Shown here one piece after another: positions 34,362-46,604 of a stretch of 64,000 nucleotides of DNA. Source of the stretch: Aotearoamyces nothofagi (taxonomy: Eukaryota > Ascomycota > Leotiomycetes > Leotiales > Tympanidaceae); NCBI GenBank assembly GCA_015345905.1, contig JADDTR010000003.1, positions 868,001 through 932,000 on the forward strand, read 5' to 3'. The notes beneath the pieces are model-generated. The model was not told where the DNA came from. It ran no database searches and worked only from the letters and a program-made list of their open reading frames with translations. Position 1 is the stretch's first letter. Each line of letters opens with the position of its first letter. Made by a program: the position numbers and the translations under genes.

Positions 34362-37203
34362 ATGACGAGCATTAGTTTGAATGCTCGCAAGAGACGTGTC
34401 TTCGATTCCGTATTCCAGCAGGCTTCGGATATCCTGTCGCAACCAACGCCCGTCGCAACCCCCGTCACTGGCTTCACTAGACCAGGCCAAGCTTTTGGAG
34501 GACCGCCAGCCTTTTCACATGACCGTACGCAAGCTCAGGAATCTGATATTCGAGATCCATCTAGCCATGTCAAAGATCAAGTCGATTGGGACCGGTCCTG
34601 GCATACTGTAACCAGCTATCTTGCCCTGTCCAGCCTGGCCGATGTTCCCATTCTGGAACAGCTCAGCTCAAGTTCTATCGATGGTGCCTTGCCTGCAGTA
34701 GATCCAGCATTTGACAATGCCTTACGAGACGTCCTCGACACCGATAGTCGTCTTCCCCATGCCTCACATCGGGAAGACTTGATAGAGTGGTATTCGCAAC
34801 AAGTCCGCTACCATTTTCTGCACAAAGTCCTTCCACTCCTTTCACAAGTGAGTGGCGCGTCTCAACCGGGAAGTGTCTTGCCAGATACAGTTCAGATTTT
34901 GGATCGGGCTCACGGTCTGTATATCAATGGACTGTCTCTGGTAGTTCGACAGCTTGACGCGTTGAAACCTCACTCTTCCAAGACTGTTATCCAAAATTTC
35001 CGTCGAGACCTTCATGCTCTTGTTAGCAAATCCATGTCGGAACCCGTATCTAAGGCACTGAAGGATTTACTAGGCCAGAAGATTGACATCGTCCTTGAAA
35101 TTCCTATGGATGATGAGCAACAACGTCCGAATGAGAGTCAAGCAGCCCCAAGTGGTTTTGCGCGAAACAGTGCCCGACGTGAGCTCTTATCACTTGTTGA
35201 ATCTCTTCACAATGTTGGTTTGGGTGGGGAAAGGTTCCAGATCATCTTTGCAGAGCTCATGAATGATGCAATGTCAAGCTATGTTAAACGGACTTATAGC
35301 CGGGTATGGACACCACCCAATTCTACATCACTATCCAATAGGAAAGAATATGCAATCCGGAAAAGCCTATCAGCTGGGGTTCTCGGCTCGTCCGATGAAG
35401 TCTCGCTACTACCACGCGTTGTCAATCCTTCATCATCGTCTCAATGCGTAAGGGATTTATGTGAGTGGATTGAGAACAAGTATTCTAGACTGGCCGTGGA
35501 GGTATTAGGCAGATTGGATAAGACAGAGGTGTCGTGTAATCATGTGGAGAAATGGAAGGAAATGAGTATTGGGCGGTTAGCTAGCCTTCGAACGTCCGAG
35601 CTGTTTGACATTGTGATCAACTGGCCGAACAGTATGGGGGCGCTAGATGATCTTCGTACGGCGGTGACGACCCCACAGCGGCGACTTCAGCTGACAGATG
35701 TCTTCTCTGCTAATCTAAAAAGGCGTCTTCTCCATCCAGGCGCCTCAACTCTTCAGATTTTACGCACATACATATCCATGATCTGGTCGTTCCACTCTCT
35801 TGATCATTCGAAAGTACTCTTAGATCGCGTTGCGTATCCTTTGCAGGTCTATCTATGTTCTCGAGAGGATACTGTTAGGATTATTATTACTGGACTTTTA
35901 TCCGATACGGAAGATGCCTCTGGAACCCCTATCCCGCCTGGTGGCGAGAGGCTGGTAGAACTTGCTATTTTGTTGAACAAAGGTAACGAGGAGATGACCG
36001 AAAGATCAGATGAAGACCTTGACTGGAGTGACATGGATTGGGTGCCAGATCCTGTCGATGCTGGACCTGGATATAAAAGATCAAAGAGCGCTGACATTAT
36101 TGGAACTTTGATTGGCGTTCTTGGGTCTCAGGAAGTCTTTATCAAAGAGTTCCAGAACATTGTTGGAGAAAATTTGCTAAAGCATGAGGGCGATTTCGAG
36201 AAAGAGGTTTGGAGTCGTCATACTATAAATGTCTTTATATTGTCCTACTAACTCATTTCAGATCAAACTCCTTGAACTACTTAAGACTCGGTTTGGTGAA
36301 GCACCATTACAGAGTTGCGAGGTCATGATCAAGGATATTCAAGACTCTCGTAGAGTGGATGGAGTCATCAGAAGATCGCAGCAGCTTGACCCAAGCGAAG
36401 AAGAAATTACAGTAGCCATGGACAACTCCAATGCAATGAAGGATGAGAACACAAACCCTGAAGGCTTGCTGAAGCCTTCACTACATGCCAAGATCCTTTC
36501 TCGACTTTTCTGGCCACAGCTGCACGATGAGAAGTACCGTGTTCCGGATGACATTGCTCGACTCCAGCAGCGCTATGAGCGAGGATTTGAGTCCCTGAAG
36601 AATGCAAGAAAACTCACCTGGTTGCATGCTCTAGGTCAAGCAACTGTAGAGCTCGAGCTTCTCGACCGAGTTGTGTATGAAGAAGTGCACACCTGGCAAG
36701 CTACTGTGATTTGGGCTTTCCAAAGCGACCATGAAGGTGATGATTCATTGTCACGTAGCGTTGATGAGCTAGTTGAGCACCTTGAAATGGATGAACTCCT
36801 TGTCCGTAATGCCCTCAATTTCTGGGTTGGAAAGCTGGTCCTCCACCAGATCCACAAAGATGAATATGCTGTTCTCGAGACTCTCAACAAAGAAGATCGC
36901 GAGCGCTCAAATGCGCAGGCTGCGGCGGCAGCTGCCGCAACAGAAACCAGCTCTGATGATGCAGCATTAATGCCAGACGATGATCTAACCTCGGAGAAAA
37001 TGCAAATGTATTGGCAGTTCATTCAGGGAATGCTGACGAATTCTGCGGCCCAGATGCCACTACAGCAGATTGCCATGATGCTCAAGATGCTTATTGTGGA
37101 CGGGTTCCCCTATAGTAATGAGGAGTTGCAAGAGTTCCTGGGCAGGAAAGTGGCCGCAGGAGAGCTCGAAATGGCAGGAGGAAAGTACAAACTCAAGAAG
37201 TGA
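34362..37203 (+). CDS. apc2: anaphase-promoting complex subunit 2 (cullin-like)
   Basis: Cullin-family scaffold of the APC/C, which with the RING subunit Apc11 ubiquitinates cyclins and securin. Exons 34362-36206 and 36262-37203 give 928 residues. The N-terminal two thirds are helical and weakly conserved. The cullin homology region follows, with FGEAPLQSCEVMIKDIQDSR at the splice joint, ILSRLFWPQL, and TWLHALGQATVELEL. The C-terminal winged-helix domain (LPLQQIAMMLKM-like, with FPYSNEELQEFL) ends in KYKLKK. The intron has an unusual GTTTGG donor but a good CTAAC branch and CAG acceptor, and it restores EKE/IKLLELLK. The frame is open back to a GTG at 34353; the first ATG is 34362. Confidence 0.9.
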
Positions 37204-38856
37204 GATGTGAGGGTTAGGGCAAACTGGCTAGGATGGCGCTGTGGTGGTACTTTTCAAGATACCCGTAGAGCTATTTGATGGCCTGCTATTACAGGCGGAA
37301 TGGCGAATTAATTAATGGCTTTTAGAGCGGTTCTCTCAATATGACCTAGTGGTGATGTAGGATTGTCTCGATATACTATCTAGTATAAGCAAGCCCCTGG
37401 ATGTTAGTAGCCAGATGTGGAGATTTTGGGGATTTTAGCATCAATTGCTAGACCGGATTGTATTCTGCTCTACTCTGTGTAGAGAAGAATCTCTCTTGGG
37501 TAGGTAAGAAGTTAGATATGGCCGAGGTAATAATGCGTTATAACAATACGGTTATGGATGTAAAAAAAATAAAATCCCGCCAGAAGAGGAAAGGAACAAA
37601 CTTAAAACACCCATACACCACTTGAGCAAGATCACTTCTCGAAATTTAAGACGCTAAAATCAAAAGCCTAAATATAAGCTCGTGACTAACTATTGAATTG
37701 GGCAAGTAGTAACTGTAGTGTCACGTGCTGACCTCTCTTTGTGGCCAACTTTAAGAGTCGTGAATGCATGCGGTCGGTCATGCTCTTTTGAGCAGTTGTA
37801 CGGAGATACCGGGGAGCACTGTTCGCTATCATTGTGCTATCATGGCTGAATATTGACTCTCGGATGCGCTGACCATTAGCAGAAGTGTCAAGCGAGTAGA
37901 GAGGGATGCATGCACCCTTAATCAAAGCAGAGCTGCAATGTTACTAAATTGGAGGCGAGGAGGCGGTTAGGTATAGAGTCGGATAAAGGCTTGTCACTTG
38001 TGATCGGATGTGCTGTTTGCTTTGTAAGTCGTGGTTTGTTACCATTTACTCCTTTCGGCTTAACGGACAGGGAGAGTCTCGTCTTCGTAAATGCAGACAA
38101 GCCCCTGCCGTCCCGAGATTATTCTGGAGCCCAGGAACCACCATCCATCGGGAAGTCGAGGCAAGGCCAAAGAAAAATTGGATTACGGCCTCTTTTTGGC
38201 AGGCTCGTCTCATTTTGTGAGACCTCGTCACTTGGCCGAGGCGTCCTGTAAGGGATATTTAGTTACTGAGCCACGCAACGCAGAGGTCGAGGAACTGATA
38301 CAGCAGCATGATCGCGATACATACTACCCGACAATGGGAGAGAAGAAGAAGGAGGATGGATAATGGTACGTATTGTGCTCGTACAGTAGCGTACAGTGCG
38401 CTCTATTGCGCTCGAACTACGTCTTGCACCAGTCCAGTCTGTTTCAAGTTGCAAACAAAAACTGCATCTGCTCCGCACCTGCACTGTTGGTAGGTAGGAG
38501 GGTAGGAGGGTCTCATGTACGACGACTAAAAGGCGTCGGAATGCAGTGGAGCGGAAATCGGAAGCCAGAGTCCGTTGATGCGTGCACTGCCGGACTTGTG
38601 CTTGATGCTTGACGACATACTTTTGTAGGTCAGGCATGTTTTGTTTGTTCTCAGCAATAGTGGAGGCGGCTACGTTGCGACTACTTCGAAACCGTAACGC
38701 AGCCCCATCTACCAGAGACGTTTGCACTTGACTCCGAGCGAGGGCTGAGGGGCGATCGGGACTTGTGGACATTGTGACGAGACTCTGCAAGGCAGCAGAT
38801 ACAAACAGTGACTGGCGGCGCATGAGATGAGTTAATTCCTGGAGCGGTAGGCCGGG

Positions 38857-38901
38857 CTCTTGCAGCTCTTGCAGCTCTTGCAGCTCTTGCAGCTCTTGCA
38901 G
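38857..38901. repeat. CTCTTGCAG 9-bp tandem repeat
   Basis: Five perfect head-to-tail copies. Confidence 0.95.
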
Positions 38902-39726
38902 AGGGTCCTCGTAAGCACGACAAGCAATCTAAAGGCTCGGCTCGGCCCAGCCAGTGCAGCGCAGCGCAGCGCGGAAACCAGGTTGAAACTCGGGTCAGAC
39001 TCGTGGACTTGGTCATGAGAATCATCTGTGTTTGTTGGACGGCATTGACAGCGTGGACAGCGTGGCCAGCGTGTCCGGCCTGGCCTGAACGGGCTGTGAC
39101 GGCTGGCTGGTCTGGCCCGGATCCCCAGGACGGAAAGATAAGCAGGCAAGCACCAAGCAGGTAGGCCGGCCTACAAAGCACGTCCATCATCCAGCATCCA
39201 TCATCCATCGTCCATCGCCCGTCACCCGTCGCCCATGACCCACCGCCCATCACCCGCCCGTCCACCACCACTACTGTCCGGATGCTACTGGTGCCATCGC
39301 TGGGAATGTAAGGCTCCTGGATCCTGCTGTCCCGCTGTCTCGCTCCCCTCGTGTGCCTCGTTTGGCGGCAGGCGCACCCCGCCGCCCTTACTGACCGTCT
39401 CTTGCGACCTTCGAGCCGGTGCAGATGCGAGGTGCTGCTCTGTTTTCGGACATGCCATGCAAGAATAATGCAAGCTCCAGCTGTTCGCTACGAGAGATAC
39501 GCGGGTCCCTGCCACCGCGCCGGTGCTGGTTGGTGTAGCTATTGACTGGTAAGGCCGGTACGGGGACCCGTCGGATGCTCCTCGCATAGGCGCTGTATAT
39601 CTATCTATATCTGGTGCGGCGCTGGTCAAAATGGACAAAGTGGTCACAGTGGTCAATTTTGACGAGTGGAGTGGGCAATGCAGCGTCCACCTTGGTAGGT
39701 AGAGTAGGAAAAGCAGGCAATGTAAA

Positions 39727-39876
39727 TGTAGGCAAGGTAATGTAGGTAATGTAGGTAATGTAGGTAATGTAGGTAATGTAGGTAATGTAGGTAATGTAGG
39801 TCAGGTAGGTAATGTAGGTAATGTAGGTAATGTAGGTAATGTAGGTCAGGTAGGTCAGGTAGGGCAGGTAAGGTAG
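39727..39876. repeat. TAGGTAATG 9-bp minisatellite
   Basis: About 16 units of TAGGTAATG, with variant TAGGTCAGG units interspersed and at the right end. On the minus strand it reads as a YLH tripeptide repeat. The largest tandem array in the window. Confidence 0.95.
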
Positions 39877-40048
39877 CAGCTACCGTATCCAAACTCTGCA
39901 GCCTCGCACGCGATGCACCGCACCAGCCATCTTCTTTTCCCCCCGCCACCCTGGAAAGAGGTGAAAAGGGCGTCGAGCTGTAGCTATAAATTCAGACGCA
40001 GAGGATGGAAGAAGCGGGCGGTCGGTCGCCATCCCGTAGCAATGGCCT

Positions 40049-40050
<2 letters not shown>

Positions 40051-40080
<30 letters not shown>
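40051..40080. repeat. CTCGCCGCC 9-bp tandem repeat
   Basis: Three perfect copies, followed by CTCCCCATC. Confidence 0.9.
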
Positions 40081-40250
40081 CCCATCTCCCCATGGCCGCC
40101 TGAAGACCACACGACCGCCTGGCTCCCGGCCTAGCTCTAATCACTATCGACCCGTCGCCGTCCTTATCGGCGACGGATCCGTCTGCTGCTGGACGAGCGC
40201 CGCGGCATGGCGGCGTGGAAGGGAAGTCAGTCCTGCTTGCTGGACGGCCC

Positions 40251-40295
40251 ACGCAGCGCAACGCAACGCAACGCAGCGCAACGCAGCGCACCGCA
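40251..40295. repeat. GCAACGCAGC pentamer-based repeat
   Basis: Units ACGCA and GCGCA alternate about nine times. Confidence 0.85.
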
Positions 40296-40383
40296 CGTAC
40301 GCCGAGCGGAGCGAACGAGGCGGGGTTTCGAGACTTTAAATAGTCAGTCAGACCGCCCGACGGAACCGCCGACTTGCATCTTC

Positions 40384-40419
40384 GGCTTTGGCTTTGGCTT
40401 TGGCTTTGGCTTTGGCTTT
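40384..40419. repeat. GGCTTT hexamer repeat
   Basis: Six perfect copies of GGCTTT. Confidence 0.95.
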
Positions 40420-41083
40420 CGACCTGGACGCTCTGCTGAGACGCAGTCAAGCCAGAGAGCGGTGGTTCCTGGGCAGACTAGATAGATAGCCAAGTCTCCA
40501 GATTATAAAAGTCACAGGATGCCCACGCACGCCCGGTGAATGTCCATCACATTCTGCCCGTAACAGCAATTGTCTTGTTCTGGTCCCCTGCCTGCATACT
40601 CCTCCGTCTACAGCCTACAGCCTACCGCCTACCGTCTACCGTCTGCGACTGACTCGGCGCCTTGAATCCAAAGCTGGCCACTGCACCACCGCACCAACTG
40701 CACCAACTGCACCACCCGGCTGTAGAGCACACAACCTCAGCTTCCGCTGTACATAAACCTCTTCTCCCCACCTCGTTTCGTTCGTTCATCGTCTGCCGTT
40801 CCCGTAAATACCATCTACCCTCCTTCACCTCACTTTGTCGCCGTGGGCTTCCCCATACTCTCACAGTGGCCCACGACCGGCAGAGTCCTGTACCTCCACA
40901 CCCTTGCGTTCCGACGGCCTTCATTCGTGAAGCACCCCACTTACAACTACAGTGGCTGTTTGTCTGTGCCACGATTTCGAAAGACTTGACAATACCTTCT
41001 TGCCGTCCCAAGCATATACAGAATCTCTGCCGGTTGATTGAAAGACGAAGATCACCAGCCGGAGCTGAGCAGGCGCCGAAGCC

Positions 41084-43598
41084 ATGGATCCTATGGATTA
41101 CACCATGGATTCTGATGAGCAGGTACAGCAGGCTATCACGCATCATCAGAATACTCAACAGTCACGATGCCCCTACAGAGCAGCTGTCGACACCTCGAAC
41201 GTGAACTTTCAGGTCCATTCCCATCTCCCGAACTTTAATCCGACCATCCCACCATTCCAGTTGATGTCAACCCCACCTCCTGCGTTTTGGAACCATATCC
41301 GCAGCATACCAAACAACGATAATATGAGCCGATTCGTACCAGCCTTTATTACAAGCCAGCAACTCGGAAGAGCAGGGGAATCCTCCAGTCTGGACACCTA
41401 TAGAGGGTCTGATAACCACGACCAGAGACCAACACCCCACCTTCCACCTCAGCCAAGACAATCGAGCTTCGAACACAATAGGCCCCCAGCTCAGGGAGCT
41501 GCCTCTCTTCCCAATGACACACCGAATAATAACTCAACGGGAACCGGAGAAAGACATAACCAGTCGGCAAGGCCAACGATGCCAGAACCACTCCCAAACT
41601 TCGATGAGATTGCAAGTCGAAGAAATGATCCTAGAAGATCCGCTCCAAATACAGCCAATAATGTTCTGCCGCCACCGAATCCGAGCAATGGCTACCTGCC
41701 TGAACTCATCATCCAGCAGCATGTCCCCTTTCACCATCAAATCCAATTCAATACCGACCGATCTGCCTCAGTGGCCTCTCAAAGTGGGTACAATTCTTTT
41801 TGCTTCTTTCGCCCGACATATGCTCGTCACCTACAGCTTACTCTCTAAGCCAAATATCTCAAGGTTGCCTCTTTTCACTAAGTTACTAACTAAAATATCC
41901 AGCTACTCAATCTGCTGTGGCACATTCGACTACGGCAACACACCGTAATGTTATATCCTCACAGGAAACAAGCTCGCAGCATACGGTATCGCGAGATTGG
42001 TTCCGCCACGGCGGCTATCTCACCGCACAAATACCAGATGGGGATTCGGATGAGGACTCGACGGAGGCACAGGAAGACTTGATTCCGCGCGAGACAAGAC
42101 TGGGCTTAATGGACCCGCTCCAGCGTGCTTATGAGTCCACACGTCCATCACGTAGAGCAGCTGGTTTGTTGATATTTTTTATCCCCCCTGTGGCACATTG
42201 AAACGTTTTACACCGCCCTAAATCTAGATTACTTAATTCCTTCTAGAAATAAATGGCTAACATATCCCATTCGCAGCTTTTGATGAGGACGCACAAGATC
42301 AGATTCTAGAACGGGCTCGTGCGGCTCGCCGTGCGGCAGCTGCAGCAGTGAAAATGGTAGCTTCTGCGAGTGCTTTAGCGTCCCTAGAAAAGGTTGATAT
42401 TATGACCTTGGCATCAGATGAGCGGAGTAAGTCTAACCAATTCTCTTGTCATGGTTTAAAAGGCTAAGCAAATTAGCTTGCATCATTTGTTACAATGACT
42501 ACGGAGTCAAGAATCCAGAAGGCTTTATCGAGTCTGTAGTTCGCCTTCCCAAGTGCAAGCATGTTTTCGGCAACTACTGCCTCAAGCAGTGGCTCCAAGA
42601 TTCGGACAGTTGTCCATACTGCCGTGACAAGCTACCTTCCGAGCCAAAGCGAAGTGCTCCAGCGGATGATGTTCGCCGACTCATTGCTTACAATCGCGCT
42701 CATGGGATGGATCTGAATAGCCAATGGCTTGCCAGTGAAGGCGGGGTTTCATACGCTGCATCACATGAGAATCGCCATCAGCAGGCAATGCAGCATCGTG
42801 CCGGACGCCGTGATATTGATACGGCGGATGAAATGCAAGCAAGGTAAGCATAAAACTCCATCTAATATTCTTGCGATCGAGGGCACACAACTGACATTAT
42901 CATCTAGACGACGCAGACATGAGGACTGGACCGGCATTACTTCTCAGCCACCAACAGGGACTCACAACCGCTCTGTACCTGATATCGATCGTCGACGTGG
43001 CTTTAGAGACAGATCTGGCAATAATCGAAATAACAACCAGAGCGTCAGTCGACCACCAGGAACGACTACAAGATCCAATCGTAACAGCCTACAGTCAACT
43101 ATTAGTCGAACGCCGATTCATAACAACACGCCTTCTTTTGACGACTCGAATTCCCCTCTGTCGATAACTCCTCACCCCAGCACTACAGCGGACTCGTCAC
43201 TTGCCACACAGGCACAAAGCCATCACTCAGGGAGGCCGGCATCTCTCCCTAGTGAATCATCACCACTTCGAGAGGCTAGTACAGCCACTTCTCAATTCTC
43301 CGATTTCAGCGCACCATCCCTCACTACCACTAATACCTTGCCAAACCCGCTCACTGTAACGCAACCATTTGGTGCTGATATGACACGCCAGAATTTTGGC
43401 TGGAGGATGCCTCTTCCGAATACTGACCGACCTGCTAGCGCCACATTCATGAACGAATTACCTCATTCGCGACTTGAGAGTTTTGCAGCTGAGAGAGGAG
43501 CATACGGTACTCTGAGTCTGTCACCATTCGGAATACATAACCACGGCCAAGAGCTTAATCCTCTTGCTCGTAATGCGTTCATGGGCGGTAGACAGTAG
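41084..43598 (+). CDS. RING finger protein, predicted E3 ubiquitin ligase
   Basis: Five exons (41084-41783, 41903-42163, 42277-42426, 42477-42843, 42908-43598) give 722 residues; introns are 119, 113, 50 and 64 bases. The N-terminal 300 residues are disordered and rich in Asn, Pro, Gln and Ser. An Ala/Arg-rich helix (ERARAARRAAAAAVKM) precedes the RING at about 372-425, with CIICYND, CKHVFGNYCLKQW and CPYC. The first RING cysteines lie directly across the intron 3 joint (ERT/CIIC). The C-terminal 230 residues are low-complexity Ser/Thr/Pro. Soluble, with no membrane segment. It belongs to a fungal-specific group I cannot name; the substrate is unknown. It begins with three Met residues (MDPMDYTM), so the start could also be 41093. 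Confidence 0.82.
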
Positions 43599-44222
43599 AG
43601 CCGTCGAGTGGAGCTGAAGCGGGAAGAAGAAGAAGAGTAGCTACAAATTTGCAGGCAAATATTGAAGGGCTCGATTCACCATACACTCCTTTTGATTTTG
43701 GTAAGGCAGGAGGCCTTAAAAAGATGGCGTAATCAGGGGCGTTCTTAGCGGTTTGCATATGGCTCCTACACGATACAACATGGGCCATAAATTGTGGCGA
43801 GCAATGGATTTTAGCGGGCGTAAGATGGCTAGCAGAATCACCGTAACACCTGGTACTTTCAGTACCTAAATACAGCGTTTAATTAAAACAATAACTCAAC
43901 CATTGAGGACATATTGCAAGGTGGAATGCCGTGACAAAGTATGGTGAACTAGACTCTGCCTCATTTGATGTGAATGCGTCGCGGCGGAGATAATGAAAGG
44001 TGATAAGGCTGTATGGATCTTTCAATTAAAGTATCTCTCTCCAAACTAAACAGCCAACGGCATTTGATCTATACCGTCTCTTTCCAGGCTCACTTAGCAA
44101 CGCCGTTGTATAAGTGACATCTATCACAATTAGCCTAGTCATTGTGACAGATCCAAAAGGTAAACCTTCTACTTACAAGCCACCCAAGCCCTCCTGTACT
44201 ACACCATCTACTGCTGAAAATG
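43599..44222. other. intergenic between convergent genes
   Basis: 3' ends of the RING gene (+) and the one-helix membrane protein gene (-). AT-leaning; no gene seen. Confidence 0.5.
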
Positions 44223-44723
44223 TCACTCTCGTTGACGATATACCGGCTCGATTGCACCCACCCTAGCACTCCCGTCATAGCCCAGATATTCCAGCACCGT
44301 CTGCCTCAACTCCTCATCCCTCTCCCGCCTCCGCCTCTCCGCCTCCAACCTCCTCGCATATCTCCCAGCCCTGCGAGCCATATCTGCCTGCCGCCGCTCC
44401 TCACGCCTGGCCAGCTCCGCCAAAGCCAACTCCTGCATGGCATGCGGCCCGCGCGCGTCGGGACCGTCGGGCTGAGAGCGCAGCAGTGCCGCCTGCTCGC
44501 TCTGGCGGCGGTTGAGGTAGCGAAGGCGCGTGCCCTGGAGGACACAGCGGAGCAGAGAGTGGGTGACGAGGAAGGCGAATACGGCAGCGACGATTCCCAT
44601 CAGTGTGAAGGTGCAGTACACACCTGCTGGCCAGGCGGAGAAGTCGATCTGGGACATTTTGAAGCCGCTGGTGTTGTGGCTGAGGCTTGGATCGTAAGGG
44701 TTGTAGGGATAGCTAGGAACCAT
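44223..44723 (-). CDS. single-pass membrane protein with Arg/Glu-rich coiled tail
   Basis: 166 residues, no introns. One hydrophobic helix lies at about 34-58 (VYCTFTLMGIVAAVFAFLV). After it comes a strongly charged, Ala/Arg/Glu/Gln-rich helix (about 85-150) likely to be a coiled coil, ending in LEYLGYDGSARVG. The short N-terminus is Tyr/Pro/Asn-rich. No family recognised. The long charged helix after a single anchor could tether a partner to a membrane; that is inference. An internal Met at residue 23 (MSQIDFSAW) could be the true start. Confidence 0.6.
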   Translation of the reverse strand: MVPSYPYNPYDPSLSHNTSGFKMSQIDFSAWPAGVYCTFTLMGIVAAVFAFLVTHSLLRCVLQGTRLRYLNRRQSEQAALLRSQPDGPDARGPHAMQELALAELARREERRQADMARRAGRYARRLEAERRRRERDEELRQTVLEYLGYDGSARVGAIEPVYRQRE

Positions 44724-45329
44724 AGTTTGTGAGATTAGTGGCGCGTGGATGTGGTGGTTGTCGAAGAGACAATGGTATGCCTGATGAGATTGTCTTCCTG
44801 GCCCCCGAGGGGTTGTGATTGTGGGGTTGTCGATTGAATGTGCAGAGATACAGGGTGTTATAATGGCTTGCTGTCTAACAGACGAGGTTACTAGTAGTGA
44901 GGTTCAACGTGACAAGTTGATTAGCTGGAGTTGAAGATTTGGAATAGTAGACTTAAAAGGGTCTATAAGTCCTTGGAAGTGGTTTGATATAACTGGCAGA
45001 AGGCACGACAGATGTCGCTGTAGTGAATGATCCAACCCGATATATAACGATCTGAGTTGAAAACTACCTCTTAATACCTACGATATCTAAAGACCAAACC
45101 AGGATTATAGAGCCGGTATTCTCGATGACTGGCAAGAATTGCAGGTAGAGTCATACTCCCACAGCTACCAAATCACCAGTAGACATCAAGGGAACCATAG
45201 GCATTCTTATCACTCAATAATGACAGTTATGTTAATGCTATGCAGGAATACCTTTAAATCGGATTCAAAGATACTGGCATATGAGAAACAAGTTGTCTAA
45301 TGAATCAATGTTTGACTTCACCTTTACAC
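44724..45329. other. intergenic, two minus-strand genes
   Basis: Promoter side of the small membrane protein gene and 3' side of the kinase-like gene. No coding signal seen. Confidence 0.5.
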
Positions 45330-46604
45330 CTAAAGCTTTGGCTTTTCTCTGGCAGCCTCTTTTGCTTTCACAACTAATGTCCAAGCAAATTCACCAAATG
45401 GATTCATCTGGTCTGCGTAGTCTTTCGCCTTGGCACTGCTTGCCTGCCTTAATGCGTACCTTGCTGCAATACCTTGCATAATGCAACAACTCCTGAACAT
45501 GCCGAAAGCAGAACCCCACGTCAAATCCGGCGCAGGGTCCCAGCCGGCGACATCTGCATACCATTTAACAGTTTGGTCCTGAGTTGGAAGACCAGCAGTG
45601 ATATCTGATTTGAAGCCCAAGTGGGCGTTTGGACCATTGTTGGCCGTGAGGAACGGGGTTATAACGTTGACGAGGTCTGAAAGTGGGTGCCCAATAGTCG
45701 ACATCTCCCAGCTAGTGAAATCCTATTAGTATGTTCATGGATAATGATATTCTGTAATATCTTACTCTAATATTCCAATAACCTTAGGCTCTGTTTTGTG
45801 GAAGACTAGGTTGTCGATCTTATAATCGCCATGGATCAATTGTCCTCGGTCTTTTGGTTGTGTTTTTGGGTCAGAGAAGAACGCAAGCATTTCATCGACA
45901 TGAGGTATCTTTCCAACCGATTTATGTGTCTCGATATCAACTGCTTTTGACTGAGCATCGCTTATTGTGCCAAAGGTTTTAATCTGTCGGTAATAGAAGC
46001 CCGACGGTTTGCCGTAGTCATCCAGCCCAACGTCCTTAGGATTGATTCTATGGAGCTTTGCTAATGTTCGAATCGCATCATGCCACCTATTTGAAAAGAA
46101 TATTGAAAAAAACATCAGCGCCTTTTCATCATGCTATGAACTTGAGCATATAGACTGACATCTCGTTCCTTTCTTCTGGTGTCACGTCCGGAATCGCAGG
46201 GTCCTCGATAATACGACCGTCTAAGAACTCCATGATATAGAATGGAGTTCCCACAATGCTATCATCTTCGCACAAGCAGTATGTTTTCGGTACAGGCACA
46301 TCAGTATTGTCTAGGGCATGGATGACTCTGTATTCACGCTCAACCTTGTGTGCGGTCTTCGATAATAGCGTCCCCGGAGGCTTCTTTCGCATGACGAATT
46401 TATGACCGTTCTTCGCAGTAAGCTGATATGTCGGATTCGATTGCCCAAATCCAAACTATTAGGAAGTTAGCAATATTCAAAGCTAGGGACTTATAGCAAC
46501 ATGACCTGCTTGACATCTATGGGGATCTGAATCTCGGGCACATTCTTGGAAATAAAACGTTCTAATGATTGTACATCAATGGGCTGTCTCACGGCGCCAG
46601 CCAT
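45330..46604 (-). CDS. aminoglycoside phosphotransferase-fold kinase, ACAD10/11 N-domain type
   Basis: Exons 46604-46506, 46455-46160, 46086-45766 and 45711-45330 (introns 50, 73 and 54 bases) give 365 residues. The APH fold is complete: [12 protein letters not shown] glycine loop, KFVMRKK with the ATP-binding Lys, the MEFLDGRI hinge, the catalytic loop [14 protein letters not shown] and the metal-binding Asp in [17 protein letters not shown] across the last splice joint. This matches the kinase domain that in animals is fused to acyl-CoA dehydrogenase in ACAD10/11 and phosphorylates 4-hydroxy fatty acyl chains. In fungi it is often a free-standing gene. Resistance to aminoglycosides is not implied. 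Intron donors GTCATG and GTCAGT are atypical but restore the family sequence. Confidence 0.88.

Larger units (their letters stand above)
37204..41083. other. gene-free island 2, repeat-rich
   Basis: 3.9 kb. 37,200-38,000 is AT-leaning with no recognisable gene. From about 38,350 it becomes GC-rich and packed with 6-10 bp tandem arrays, listed separately. A TATAAAA word lies at 40504-40510 and a CTACAGCCTACCGCCTACCG stretch at 40611-40645; either may belong to the promoter or leader of the RING gene at 41084. Reverse-strand frames here encode only repeat peptides. Confidence 0.6.

Noticed and set aside
39653-39949. YLH-repeat protein frame
   Set aside because: It is just the minisatellite read on the minus strand.
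45330-46604. Antibiotic-resistance gene
   Set aside because: The APH fold here has the eukaryotic ACAD10/11-type sequence and typical fungal introns, so it is a native gene.
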